Assembly: GCF_002554795.1 (NCBI RefSeq)
Contig: NZ_PDEQ01000009.1
Span: 119,848 to 183,847, forward strand
Origin: Longibacter salinarum
GTDB lineage: Bacteria > Bacteroidota > Rhodothermia > Rhodothermales > Salinibacteraceae
DNA length: 64,000 nt
Reading direction: 5' to 3'
A program made the position numbers and the translations under genes. Positions within the stretch are counted from its first letter, which is position 1. Each line of letters starts with the position of its first letter. This document shows positions 9,490 through 17,864 of this stretch, piece after piece. Below the pieces are notes generated by a model, which saw nothing but the letters and a program-made list of their open reading frames with translations, did no database searches and was not told the DNA's origin.

Positions 9490-12400
9490 TTACGACGCCG
9501 GCTCGACTGGGACGTCCGAGGGCGATTCGTCGTAGTGTTTTCGGAAAGCCGTGGAGAAGTACGACAGGCTGTTGAAACCGACCGCATACGCAATCTCCGA
9601 GACCGTTCCCTCCTGCGATTTCAGCAGACGACGAGCGTGTTGAAGACGTTCGGTCCGCAGAAGTGCGCTCGGCGTCTGATCCAGCTCGTCCTTCAGCCGA
9701 CGATAGAGCTGCGACCGGCTCAGCGCGACCGCCTCGGCGAGTTCGCCCACACCGAAGTCCGGGTCACTGAGATTGTCCGCGATCGCGCTGCGGACCGATG
9801 CAACAAACGGGCTCGGCGGCACGGGCTCTATGTCCTGACCATCGCCTCCCGGCGGCGTCATTTCCGACCGTTGGTGCAGTTCGCGCAGGCGCATCCGCTT
9901 TTGAATGAGACCGTTCACGCGGACCCGAAGCAACTGGCTGTCGAACGGTTTGACGAGGTAATCGTCCGCGCCAAGACGCAGGCCATCCACCTCGTCCTCA
10001 GGCGCTGCCCGCGCGGTGAGGTAGAGCAGAGGAATGCCCTCGGTCATTGGGTCGTCCATCAGTGCTCGCCCCATCTCGAACCCGTCCATCTCCGGCATCA
10101 TCACGTCCGCGACGATGCAATCCGGCAACCGCTCCTTCGCGATATTCAGCCCAAGTCGCCCGTTCGCCGCTTCAATCACCGCGAAGTCAGGATGTCCGGA
10201 GTTGACGCGAGTCTCTTCGTCGCTTTCAAGAACGGACCGGATGTACCGCCGCACGTCCTGATTGTCGTCTACGACCAGAACCACCGGACGCTCGTCTTCT
10301 TCTTTTGCTTTACGCTCTCTTTTCTCCGTCGTCGTACTCTCGCCTTCTTCCGCTGCTGCGTCATGCGAAAGATCAACTGGCATGCCAGCAGGTGGACACA
10401 TCTCGTCCTCGAGCCCGGACGACAGAGCAGGTGCTCCCGCCCCGCCGGGAACCGATGTCCGGGCCGAAAGGCCGATCACAAACGTCGTCCCGCTCTCCGA
10501 CCGGCTCTCTACTTCGAGGCGCCCGTCATTTAGGGTAACCAGTTCATGTGCAAGGCTGAGCCCAATCCCCGATCCGCCTGCGGTCCGAGCGGCGACGCTA
10601 TCTCCCCGATGGAAGCGATCGAACACGTGCTCCTTCTCCGTTTCCGGAATCCCCGGCCCGGAGTCGGACACACGAATTTCCACCTCTCCGATGGCCCCTT
10701 TCCCACTGTCAGATCGTTCGCTCCAGGAGAGGACGATGTCGACGCGGCCGCCGGAAGGCGTGTACTTGATCGCGTTCGACACGAGATTTTTGAGTGCCGT
10801 CTGGAGATGCTCCGCATCGACGTAGACGTAAACGGGAGATGCTGGAAGATCGATGTCCATCTCGATCTCGCCCCGTTTTGCGAGAGGAGCAAAGATCGAG
10901 GCCGTGGCCTGAACAATCGGTCCCAGGTCGTGCCATTCGGGTGCATGATCCATCCCGCCCGCATCGAGCGCACTCAGATCCAGTAGCTGGTCGATGAGTG
11001 CCTGCAGCCTCAACCCATTACGGTGCACTCGCTCCACGTCCTCGTTCGACATCGGTGCATCGGAGCGCAGAGCGTCCCTCGTGGGGCCGAGCAGAATCGT
11101 CAGCGGTGTCCGGAATTCGTGGCTGATGTTGGCAAAGAATCGGCGCTTCGCCGCATCCAGCTCTTTCAGTTCCTCCGCCTGCCGAGCGAGTTGCTCGTTC
11201 TGATCCCGCACCTGTCGGGTTCGTGCATCGACGGCATCTTCCAGGCGTTGCTGACGCTGACGCTGCACGTACACTCCACCGCCGATCACGCCACCCAAGA
11301 GAAGAATGTAGAGAACGTACGCGAACGATGTCTGCCACCACGGAGGAGAAATGTGCAGCTGCAGAGACGCGCCCGTTTCGCTCCACACACCGTCCACATT
11401 CGACGCGCGAACCCGGAACGTGTAGGTACCCGGCGGCAGGTTCGTGTACGTGGCCTCGCGCCGCGTTCCCGCGTCGACCCACTGATCGTCGTACCCCTCC
11501 AGCCGATAACGATACCGATTGCTCTTCGGATTCTTGAAGTGAAGCGCGAGAAACTCGATCGTGACCTGGTTCTGATCGTGTGTGAGGTGAAGGGCCTCCG
11601 TCTGTGCGACAGGCTGCTGGAGTGGCGAGTCGGGGCCGACGGTCAGCGGCTGATTCCAAACACGCAGATTGGTGAGTGTTACCTTCGGCGCAACTTCATT
11701 TCCTTCCATCGCGGCGGGACGAAATACGTTGAGGCCATTGACCCCGCCGAATACGAGTTGCCCGTCCCGCTCCGTGGCTGCATGCTGGTTAAACTCCAGC
11801 CCCTGAAGGCCGCTCTCCAACCCAAATTGGCGAACCGGACGGTGCGGCGGCGTCGCATCCGGGTCGAAGCGAATGAGTCCGTGGTTGGTGCTCAACCATA
11901 GTCGGCCATCACTCCCTTCCAGGATGGCATACATCGTGTCGTCGGGAAAATTCGCCGTTTCAGTCGTGTAATGAGTGATGGCGCCGGTCCGTGTATCAAT
12001 TCGATCGAGTCCGCCCCCGTCGAGGCTCGAGACCCAGAGCACGCCGGGCTCCTGCGGCCGTTCGTGAATCCACCCGAACCGGCCATTCGTCAGCGAGGAC
12101 GGATCCCCGGGATCGTGGTGAAAGTGCGTGACGAACGCGCCGGTCGAGCGGTCCAACTGGCAGACACCCTCATCATGTGCCACCCATAGCCGTCCGGCCC
12201 GGTCTTCGAACACGTACCCGATCCAATCGCGTCCGTCCGGGGTCGCTTCATCATGCTCGTACCGGACGAAGGCGTCGGTCTCGGGATCATAACGATTCAG
12301 CCCTCCCGGCGTCCCGACCCACAGCGCTCCCGATCGGTCGTACTCCAGAACGTTGATGTTGTGATTGCTGATGCTTGTGGAGTCCGCCGGGTCGTGCCGG

Positions 12401-13890
12401 TAATGCCGAAAGCGTTCCGTCGTCGGATCATAGCGATCCAGGCTCTTCTCCGTCCCGACCCAGAGCGTCCCATCGGCATGCTCCGCGAAATCGAACGCAG
12501 TCGCCGCCGGGCGCATCGGATCCAGCGGGTTGGCGGGATCTGCCTGCCAGACGCGCATCACTCCCGTGCCCAGGTTGATCCGATGCAGATACGACTCGCT
12601 CGTTGACACCCAGAGGGTGCTGTCGCCGGTCACCTCCACGCCCCACACGTTCGGATTTCGAAGCAAGCCCGGTCCGGCCATCGACACGCCGTACCGAGCG
12701 ATCGCCATCGTATGGGGATTGAACAGGTTGATGCCAGCCCCGGCCGTCCCGACCCAGATCATGCCCGATCGGCCCGTGAAGACGTGTGTGCTGGCCAGAT
12801 CTAGCAGACCGTGCCGATCGGTCGGGTTACTGTCGTATCGGGTGAAGGACGCCGTATTCGTTTGAAATCGAGCCAGTCCGCGCCGCATCGTCGCGACCCA
12901 GAGCGCACCGGAATCGACAGGGTCCGGGCTCACGTTCATCACAATATTCTCCCCTGGCGCACGCTCCGAATGCGGGTAAAAGCGCCGGCTCGAGCCGTCG
13001 GTCGCGTCGAACCGGATGAGTCCGTCGTCCGAACCGATCCACCGCACATCGGGGCGCTGCGGCGATGCATATTGTCCGTGCAACGAATGCTCCGAGGTCG
13101 GACCGCTCGAATTCGGCGAGGTCGATGCATCGAGAAAACGAGTGAAGTGTCCGGGCGCGTCGAGGTCCATCCGGTTTAACCCGTTCGCCGTCGTGATCCA
13201 GAGCCGACCCTCCGCGTCGTCCCGAATCGACCGAACCGTACTACTGCTGATGCTACGCGGGTCATCGGAGGCGTGGCGGAAGTGCGTGAAACGTCCAGGC
13301 CGCCCCGGTGCCATTCGAGCAAGACCATTGTCCGTCCCAACCCAGAGGATCCCGCCGCGGTCTTCGTACACGACATTGACCGGCCCTGGAGGCAGGCTAC
13401 GCGGGTCGTCCGGGTCGTGCTGAAAGCGCGTCACCGTATCGGTCAGAGGATCTAGCCGGTTCACGCCGCCGAACTGCGTCGCCACCCAGATCGAGCCGTC
13501 CTGCGCCTCATGGATATCGTTGATCGTGCCGTCCGAGAGGGATTCGCTGTCGAACGGGCGGGGCTCGTAGACCTTGAAATCGTGACCATCGTAGCGATTC
13601 AGCCCGCTCTCCGTCGCAAACCACATGAACCCGCGCCGATCCTGCAGGATGTCGTAGATGTGCCCCTGCGAGAGACCGTCTTCGAGGGTGAGGCGCTCGA
13701 AGCGAATCCGAGGAGGTACCACGTCGCCGTTTCCTGAACCACTCTGCGCGTGGAGACAGGCGGGCAACAGCGTGACGGCGAGAAGAGCCAGCACGCTACT
13801 GATGGCCAAACGCGCCACCGGCACGCCCGATGCGCGCCCAGAATCGTGACGCAGTCCAGTCGAAACGAAAGAAGAGATGCTCATACGCAC
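9490..13890 (-). CDS. Hybrid two-component system protein (propeller sensor, histidine kinase, receiver, AraC)
   Basis: This 1,466-residue protein combines sensing, phosphotransfer and DNA binding in one chain, like the HTCS regulators of Bacteroides glycan loci. In order: a signal peptide (about 1-49, ending near CLHAQ); two-component-regulator propeller repeats (about 60-740) with recurring WVGT..GLNRYDP-type blades; a Y_Y_Y domain (about 770-860); one membrane helix (FAYVLYILLLGGVIGGGVYV); a HisKA domain with phospho-acceptor His in NISHEFRTPLTILLGP; an HATPase domain with GSGIGLSL; a receiver domain beginning VVLVVDDNQDVRRYI with Asp in CIVADVMMPEMDG; and a C-terminal AraC HTH pair. The sensor part should sit in the periplasm and the rest in the cytoplasm. 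It lies upstream of the giant exported-protein gene with a 335-base gap and may control it. The ligand cannot be read from sequence. Confidence 0.95.
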   Translation of the reverse strand: MRMSISSFVSTGLRHDSGRASGVPVARLAISSVLALLAVTLLPACLHAQSGSGNGDVVPPRIRFERLTLEDGLSQGHIYDILQDRRGFMWFATESGLNRYDGHDFKVYEPRPFDSESLSDGTINDIHEAQDGSIWVATQFGGVNRLDPLTDTVTRFQHDPDDPRSLPPGPVNVVYEDRGGILWVGTDNGLARMAPGRPGRFTHFRHASDDPRSISSSTVRSIRDDAEGRLWITTANGLNRMDLDAPGHFTRFLDASTSPNSSGPTSEHSLHGQYASPQRPDVRWIGSDDGLIRFDATDGSSRRFYPHSERAPGENIVMNVSPDPVDSGALWVATMRRGLARFQTNTASFTRYDSNPTDRHGLLDLASTHVFTGRSGMIWVGTAGAGINLFNPHTMAIARYGVSMAGPGLLRNPNVWGVEVTGDSTLWVSTSESYLHRINLGTGVMRVWQADPANPLDPMRPAATAFDFAEHADGTLWVGTEKSLDRYDPTTERFRHYRHDPADSTSISNHNINVLEYDRSGALWVGTPGGLNRYDPETDAFVRYEHDEATPDGRDWIGYVFEDRAGRLWVAHDEGVCQLDRSTGAFVTHFHHDPGDPSSLTNGRFGWIHERPQEPGVLWVSSLDGGGLDRIDTRTGAITHYTTETANFPDDTMYAILEGSDGRLWLSTNHGLIRFDPDATPPHRPVRQFGLESGLQGLEFNQHAATERDGQLVFGGVNGLNVFRPAAMEGNEVAPKVTLTNLRVWNQPLTVGPDSPLQQPVAQTEALHLTHDQNQVTIEFLALHFKNPKSNRYRYRLEGYDDQWVDAGTRREATYTNLPPGTYTFRVRASNVDGVWSETGASLQLHISPPWWQTSFAYVLYILLLGGVIGGGVYVQRQRQQRLEDAVDARTRQVRDQNEQLARQAEELKELDAAKRRFFANISHEFRTPLTILLGPTRDALRSDAPMSNEDVERVHRNGLRLQALIDQLLDLSALDAGGMDHAPEWHDLGPIVQATASIFAPLAKRGEIEMDIDLPASPVYVYVDAEHLQTALKNLVSNAIKYTPSGGRVDIVLSWSERSDSGKGAIGEVEIRVSDSGPGIPETEKEHVFDRFHRGDSVAARTAGGSGIGLSLAHELVTLNDGRLEVESRSESGTTFVIGLSARTSVPGGAGAPALSSGLEDEMCPPAGMPVDLSHDAAAEEGESTTTEKRERKAKEEDERPVVLVVDDNQDVRRYIRSVLESDEETRVNSGHPDFAVIEAANGRLGLNIAKERLPDCIVADVMMPEMDGFEMGRALMDDPMTEGIPLLYLTARAAPEDEVDGLRLGADDYLVKPFDSQLLRVRVNGLIQKRMRLRELHQRSEMTPPGGDGQDIEPVPPSPFVASVRSAIADNLSDPDFGVGELAEAVALSRSQLYRRLKDELDQTPSALLRTERLQHARRLLKSQEGTVSEIAYAVGFNSLSYFSTAFRKHYDESPSDVPVEPAS

Positions 13891-14083
13891 ATCCAGAAAT
13901 GCAGCAACTTCTTACAGACAGAGAGGAGGGAAACGATAAGCATTGAGGATGTGCAAAGCGAAATGACGCGCGCATCTATTATGATCTGCACAACCCATAC
14001 GCCTCGCTCTCCCGACGCACGGCCTCCCGGCTTTGCGCCTATGCCCCCTGCCGTCTTGCCACCTTGGCTCTCTAGCGCCCTGG

Positions 14084-14117
14084 CTCTCACCGTCGCACGG
14101 CCGTGCGACGGTGAGAG
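14084..14117. repeat. REP palindrome, copy 1 (downstream of RAYT)
   Basis: A perfect 34-base palindrome (17-base arms) with core GCACGGCCGTGC and outer arms CTCTCACCGTC/GACGGTGAGAG. It lies 60 bases beyond the stop codon of the RAYT transposase gene and shares its core with the copies at 14456, 15036 and 25098. It probably folds as a REP hairpin. The rest of 13891-14176, between the hybrid regulator's start and the transposase, holds no gene I can support. Confidence 0.8.
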
Positions 14118-14176
14118 TGAGAGTGGGGATAAGATATTAATCCTTGCAACCGCGAGAAACTCACAAGCCCGGATTC

Positions 14177-14803
14177 TCAACCGTTAGTCTGCCGCTTGGC
14201 ATGCCAGCGAGCAGGATTGTCGCGAATGTACTGGCGCGCCATGCGCAGGTGACGCGCGGACCGAATGATTCGGTCATGATAATTCCGCTTCCAAACAGAG
14301 GCGCCAGGCGTGTCCCGGTGCCGATTGATGCGGCGGGTCGCAGCACATTTGAATCCGGCCACAAACGACCCGAGCGAACGAGCCGGGCGATGCAGTTGCC
14401 GTTCTTTCTCACTCTCTTTGTGCTCATCTTTCTCCCCAGTTGTCTTTTTCTTGAGCACCGACGCACGGCCGTGCGTCGGTGGGGTTGGAGATGAGGCGTC
14501 ATCGTCGGCCGAGTCCATCCAGACGATGCCGTGCAGGTGATCCGGCATCACAATAAAAGCGTCGAGGGTCATCTCGTCGCGAATCTCTTCGGACCGCTGC
14601 CACTCCTCGGCCACGATGCGCCCGACCGAATTCAACTCCATTCTCCCGCTTCGAACCCTTCCAAAGATGCGGGTCAGCCGGTGCGTACAGATCGTCACGA
14701 AATACACAGCCGTCCCGGCGTAGTCCCATCCCGTCGTTCGGCGCGACGTGTAATGCGTGACGTAGCGCTCATAGTGCGGCGACATAAACGACCGTGGTGA
14801 CAC
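14177..14803 (-). CDS. REP-associated tyrosine transposase (RAYT, Y1/HUH family)
   Basis: A 208-residue single-strand-DNA transposase of the IS200-like Y1 superfamily, the RAYT group thought to move REP palindromes. Motifs include VYFVTICT near residues 33-40, the HUH pair in MPDHLHGIVW (His89, His91), a candidate catalytic tyrosine in KRNYHDRIIRS (Tyr175), and the C-terminal YIRDNPARW typical of RAYTs. Residues about 108-116 (PPTHGRASV) are encoded by a 26-base REP palindrome, so a copy of its presumed substrate lies in frame inside the gene, in the linker between the HUH motif and the tyrosine. Lys/Glu-rich sequence follows. REP palindromes also flank the gene on both sides. Met7 is an alternative start. 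The frame is intact, so the gene is probably functional. Confidence 0.9.
   Translation of the reverse strand: MSPRSFMSPHYERYVTHYTSRRTTGWDYAGTAVYFVTICTHRLTRIFGRVRSGRMELNSVGRIVAEEWQRSEEIRDEMTLDAFIVMPDHLHGIVWMDSADDDASSPTPPTHGRASVLKKKTTGEKDEHKESEKERQLHRPARSLGSFVAGFKCAATRRINRHRDTPGASVWKRNYHDRIIRSARHLRMARQYIRDNPARWHAKRQTNG
14456..14481. repeat. REP palindrome, copy 2, inside the RAYT reading frame
   Basis: A perfect 26-base palindrome with 13-base arms, CACCGACGCACGG and its complement. The core GCACGGCCGTGC is shared with the flanking copies, but the arm base differs (GACGC instead of GTCGC), with a compensating change in the other arm. It is translated as part of the transposase linker. Confidence 0.85.
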
Positions 14804-15035
14804 AGGAGAAAAGCAGGGAATGTAGACGCTGAAGGCGGCCGATCCAAGTCATTCCTGAACCCGGGGACAATTAAATCGCCCCACAGGCAGCACAGCAAAA
14901 TATACAAATAATATGTTTTACTGATATTTATGATACAAATATACTTACATGATCTTTGTCCGATCCTCCGCCGGCACATAAACCGATGCACGGCCGAAAC
15001 TGTGGGCACATTGTTCTTCCCCCAGCTCACCTCCA

Positions 15036-15063
15036 CCACCGTCGCACGGCCGTGCGACGGTGG
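15036..15063. repeat. REP palindrome, copy 3 (upstream of RAYT)
   Basis: A perfect 28-base palindrome with 14-base arms, CCACCGTCGCACGG and its complement. Its arm sequence matches copy 1. The surrounding interval 14804-15258, between the RAYT start and the MFS gene, is partly AT-rich (about 14890-14955) and otherwise holds no gene I can support. Confidence 0.8.
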
Positions 15064-15258
15064 ATTGGGGAGAGCGAACGTGCCCGTGCGGCGGCGGAGT
15101 GAGGAAGGAGTGCTATCATCGAGACAGCGAGCGGAATCGTCCGAGCTGAGAACAGCGTCCGGACATTAGCGGGACGACGCCACAACGTCAGCGGCATACG
15201 CGCCACAGCCCGATAGAAGGAACGTAGTTGCACGAACACACCGTCCTCGCATCTACAG

Positions 15259-16536
15259 CTACTCGGTTGCCTCTCGCGCCTGCCGACGTCCGTCTGGAGA
15301 TAGCGTTTCGTACATCACCGTTGACACAACGACAGCGGACGCCGCGGTCAGCGCCCCGATGATGATAATGGATCCCTCCATCCCCAGCGCGTCGGCCGTG
15401 ATCCCGGCGACGAGCGCGCCGACCACGTAGCCGCCGTCGCGCCAGAGGCGATACACGCCGATCGACGTGCCCCGCCACGAGGGATGCGCCACGTCGCTGA
15501 TGGCGGCGAGCAATGTCGGGTACACCATCGCCGTTCCCGCTCCCATCAGGATCATCGCACCCGCGAGGACGCCGAACGCCTCGCCCGCTATCAGCGTGAA
15601 CAGCCCGACTGCCTGCACGGCCATCCCCGCGGCAATCATCCACTTCCGTCCCCAGCGATCGGAGAGCGCACCGGTCCCCATTTGTCCGAGTCCCCAGACC
15701 GCAGGGTAGAGCGCCGTCAGCAGACCAATCTGCTCCACCGGCAGCCCTAGGGTGGCGAAGTAAATCGGAAAGAGGCCCCAGGCCAGCCCGTCGTTCATGT
15801 TATTGATGAGGCCGGCCTGACTGACCGCGAAGAGGGCACGATCCCTCCAGCTTGTGATGCGAAAGGCCTCAGCATACGACACCTCGAAGCGCCCGTCGTC
15901 TTCGTTCACAGCCTCCCAGTCTGCCTCCTCTTTTTTGGCGTGGGCGGACGTATCCCGGACGAAGAACACCGACGCGAGCAATCCGATGATAGCCAGTCCA
16001 ATGCCGAGGTAGAAGGGCTCCGGTCGCAGGGCGTACGCACCGGCAATGTAGCCCGTCGCCAGGGCCGCTGCCGACACCGCGAGATAGCCCGCCGCTTCAT
16101 TCAGCCCCATCGCAAGTCCGCGCTGCTTCGGCCCGACGAGGTCCACCTTCATGATGATCGTCATCGACCACGCCAGCCCCTGGTTGATGCCGAGAAGGAC
16201 GTTGGCAAATACGACCCACTCCCACGTCGGCGCGGCAATAACGATCAGTGGAACGGGCAGCCCGACCAGCCACCCCGCCACCAGCACCCGCTTCCGCCCG
16301 TACCGGTCGCCCAGATGCCCCGCTACGGTGTTGGCCAGGGCCTTCGTGAGCCCGAACGTCGCGATAAACGACAGGATGGCCGTCCGCGAGGCGATGCCAA
16401 ACTCGTCTTCGGCAAGAAGCGGAAGAACGGTTCGCTCCAGGCCAACCATGCCTCCGACAAAGGCATTCACGACCACGAGCATGATGAACTGCCCGAGGTT
16501 TTCTCTCAAACCGAGACGCGGAGGCGACGATGACAT
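15259..16536 (-). CDS. MFS family transporter
   Basis: A 425-residue protein of about 12 membrane helices, the usual size for the major facilitator superfamily. The motif-A loop GHLGDRYGRKRVLV follows helix 2, and a second, related loop (GALSDRWGRKWMIA) opens the second half. A charged cytoplasmic loop containing KKEEADW separates the halves. It resembles drug/metabolite exporters, but the substrate is not predictable. It is monocistronic here. A MITE-like repeat begins 9 bases upstream of the start codon, so its promoter must lie within or beyond that repeat. Confidence 0.85.
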   Translation of the reverse strand: MSSSPPRLGLRENLGQFIMLVVVNAFVGGMVGLERTVLPLLAEDEFGIASRTAILSFIATFGLTKALANTVAGHLGDRYGRKRVLVAGWLVGLPVPLIVIAAPTWEWVVFANVLLGINQGLAWSMTIIMKVDLVGPKQRGLAMGLNEAAGYLAVSAAALATGYIAGAYALRPEPFYLGIGLAIIGLLASVFFVRDTSAHAKKEEADWEAVNEDDGRFEVSYAEAFRITSWRDRALFAVSQAGLINNMNDGLAWGLFPIYFATLGLPVEQIGLLTALYPAVWGLGQMGTGALSDRWGRKWMIAAGMAVQAVGLFTLIAGEAFGVLAGAMILMGAGTAMVYPTLLAAISDVAHPSWRGTSIGVYRLWRDGGYVVGALVAGITADALGMEGSIIIIGALTAASAVVVSTVMYETLSPDGRRQAREATE

Positions 16537-16544
16537 ACGATGTT

Positions 16545-16718
16545 AACCTGTTTGGCGGGTGGATCGTGAACAAGTACGATTGAAGATCACTGCCTGGCAT
16601 GAATGCAGTAGACACGGCGCGTGAGATCCACGATAGCTCGGTGTGGCGAACATCGCGAGGACCGACCGTCAGAAGGTCCGTACCCTTGCATGGCCAGAGG
16701 CTGTCCGCCACACAGGTT
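16545..16718. mobile_element. MITE-like element A1
   Basis: About 174 bases bounded by imperfect terminal inverted repeats AACCTGTTTGGCGG and CCGCCACACAGGTT. The interior near the right end contains GAGGACCGACCGTC and GGTCCGTACC, shared with the elements at 24819, 62749 and 63668. It encodes no protein. The ends resemble those of the IS5-type element at the right edge, so trans-mobilisation by such a transposase is plausible. It abuts the start codon of the MFS gene. Confidence 0.65.
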
Positions 16719-16941
16719 GTCACCAAACGACTCGCTGCGGCGACACCCACCGCTTACGAACCGGGTCGCGTTCAGCGATCCATCCCGCAATTCACGACCC
16801 ATCTTTCCTCTCAACAGCAACGCCTCACGCCGACCGTCGCCAGAGGATGAGAATCGGCGGCCAAACGTCTCATACCATTTCCTATCCGACTCTTTCTGCG
16901 ACGACGAAATGTGGACACCTTGCTCGACGAGTAAAGCGTTT

Positions 16942-16993
16942 GTAACTACAAGTCATCCATGCAACGACATGCAGACGTTGCGATAACAGTTAC
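16942..16993. promoter_or_regulatory. Nested inverted repeats upstream of the copper module
   Basis: GTAACT (16942-16947) and AGTTAC (16988-16993) enclose a second pair, GCAACG (16961-16966) and CGTTGC (16976-16981). A further dyad, ACCT-6-AGGT, lies at 16995-17008, and a CGAGG/CCTCG hairpin at 17017-17035. All sit in the leader of the SHOCT-DUF302-copB genes, where a metal-responsive regulator could bind. No specific regulator family is indicated. Confidence 0.35.
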
Positions 16994-17067
16994 GACCTTG
17001 CCAGAGGTTCCACGGGCGAGGGCTCACAACCCTCGGTTCGGACGTCACGACCGGAGATCACAATATC

Positions 17068-17319
17068 ATGTTCGGCGCTGAACATCACATGTTTGACGGG
17101 TCACACATCATGTGGGGAATGCACGGCTTCTGGTGGATCTTCTGGATCTTGCTCATCGGTCTGGCGATCTGGACGTTTGTCCGGCGCCCCGGGGCCGACA
17201 GCATATCGACGTCATCCGACGAGACCCCGCTCGAGCGACTTCAAAAGCGGTATGCCGATGGCGAGATCTCGACCGAGGAATACGAAGATAGAAAGGAACG
17301 TCTCGAGCGCGATCGGTAA
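17068..17319 (+). CDS. Small SHOCT-domain membrane protein
   Basis: 83 residues. The N-terminus is Met/His/Trp-rich (HHMFDGSHIMWGMHGFWW), followed by one membrane helix (WIFWILLIGLAIWTFV) and a C-terminal SHOCT motif (LERLQKRYADGEISTEEYE). SHOCT domains are short oligomerisation modules, often fused to membrane segments. The His/Met-rich start could bind copper, consistent with the CopB ATPase two genes downstream. Metal binding is inferred from composition and context. Confidence 0.8.
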   Translation: MFGAEHHMFDGSHIMWGMHGFWWIFWILLIGLAIWTFVRRPGADSISTSSDETPLERLQKRYADGEISTEEYEDRKERLERDR

Positions 17320-17412
17320 CGCATCGGTCTTTGCAGTGAGCCTACGCGACGACAGCGCCCGCAGCCTACCCTTCATTCGGTAACCTGAAAATAGATTCTC
17401 GAACATTCGACT

Positions 17413-17808
17413 ATGACGACCCAGACGGCATATTACTACACCCGCGAAATCGACCTTCCCATCGATGAAGCCGAGGAACGTGTCCGTGAAGCGTTGTCCG
17501 AGGAAGGCTTCGGCGTACTGACGGAAATCGACATCAAGGCGACGCTCAAGAAGAAGCTGGATGCTGATTTTCACCCGTACAAAATTCTGGGCGCCTGCAA
17601 CCCACCGGCGGCCTACGAGGCTCTGCAGGCGGAAGACAAGATCGGCACGATGCTCCCATGCAACGTCATCCTGCAGGAGAAGGACGGACATACGGAAGTC
17701 GCTGCCGTGGACCCCGTCGCGTCCATGCAGGCCGTCGACAACCCGGATCTCGAGCCGATCGCCACGAAAATCCGTGACAAACTTCGCTCGGTGCTCGACC
17801 GCCTGTAA
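17413..17808 (+). CDS. DUF302 family protein
   Basis: 131 residues forming a single DUF302 domain. Characteristic features are the start YYYTREIDLPIDEAEERVREAL, here only partly quoted (YYYTREIDLPIDEAEERV), the central HPYKILGACNPP, and the C-terminal helix after NPDLEPIATKIRDKL. There is no signal peptide, so it is probably cytoplasmic. DUF302 proteins frequently neighbour metal and redox genes, but their biochemistry is poorly defined. It lies 93 bases after the SHOCT gene and 56 before copB, consistent with one transcript. Confidence 0.85.
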   Translation: MTTQTAYYYTREIDLPIDEAEERVREALSEEGFGVLTEIDIKATLKKKLDADFHPYKILGACNPPAAYEALQAEDKIGTMLPCNVILQEKDGHTEVAAVDPVASMQAVDNPDLEPIATKIRDKLRSVLDRL

Positions 17809-17864
17809 GCACAAATGCTCAGGTAACGACAGCAAATCGCCCCTCTCACCGCTCCCGCGTTCTC

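Noticed and set aside
11023..11901. Plus-strand frame of about 290 residues opposite the hybrid regulator
   Set aside because: It is antisense to well-defined kinase and Y_Y_Y domains and shows no domain or signal of its own.
14930..15169. Plus-strand frame crossing REP copy 3
   Set aside because: It translates an AT-rich stretch and a palindrome, with no family or signal features.
16643..16945. Plus-strand frame starting MANIARTDRQKV
   Set aside because: It arises from the conserved interior of MITE A1; a similar chance frame occurs in A2 on the other strand.
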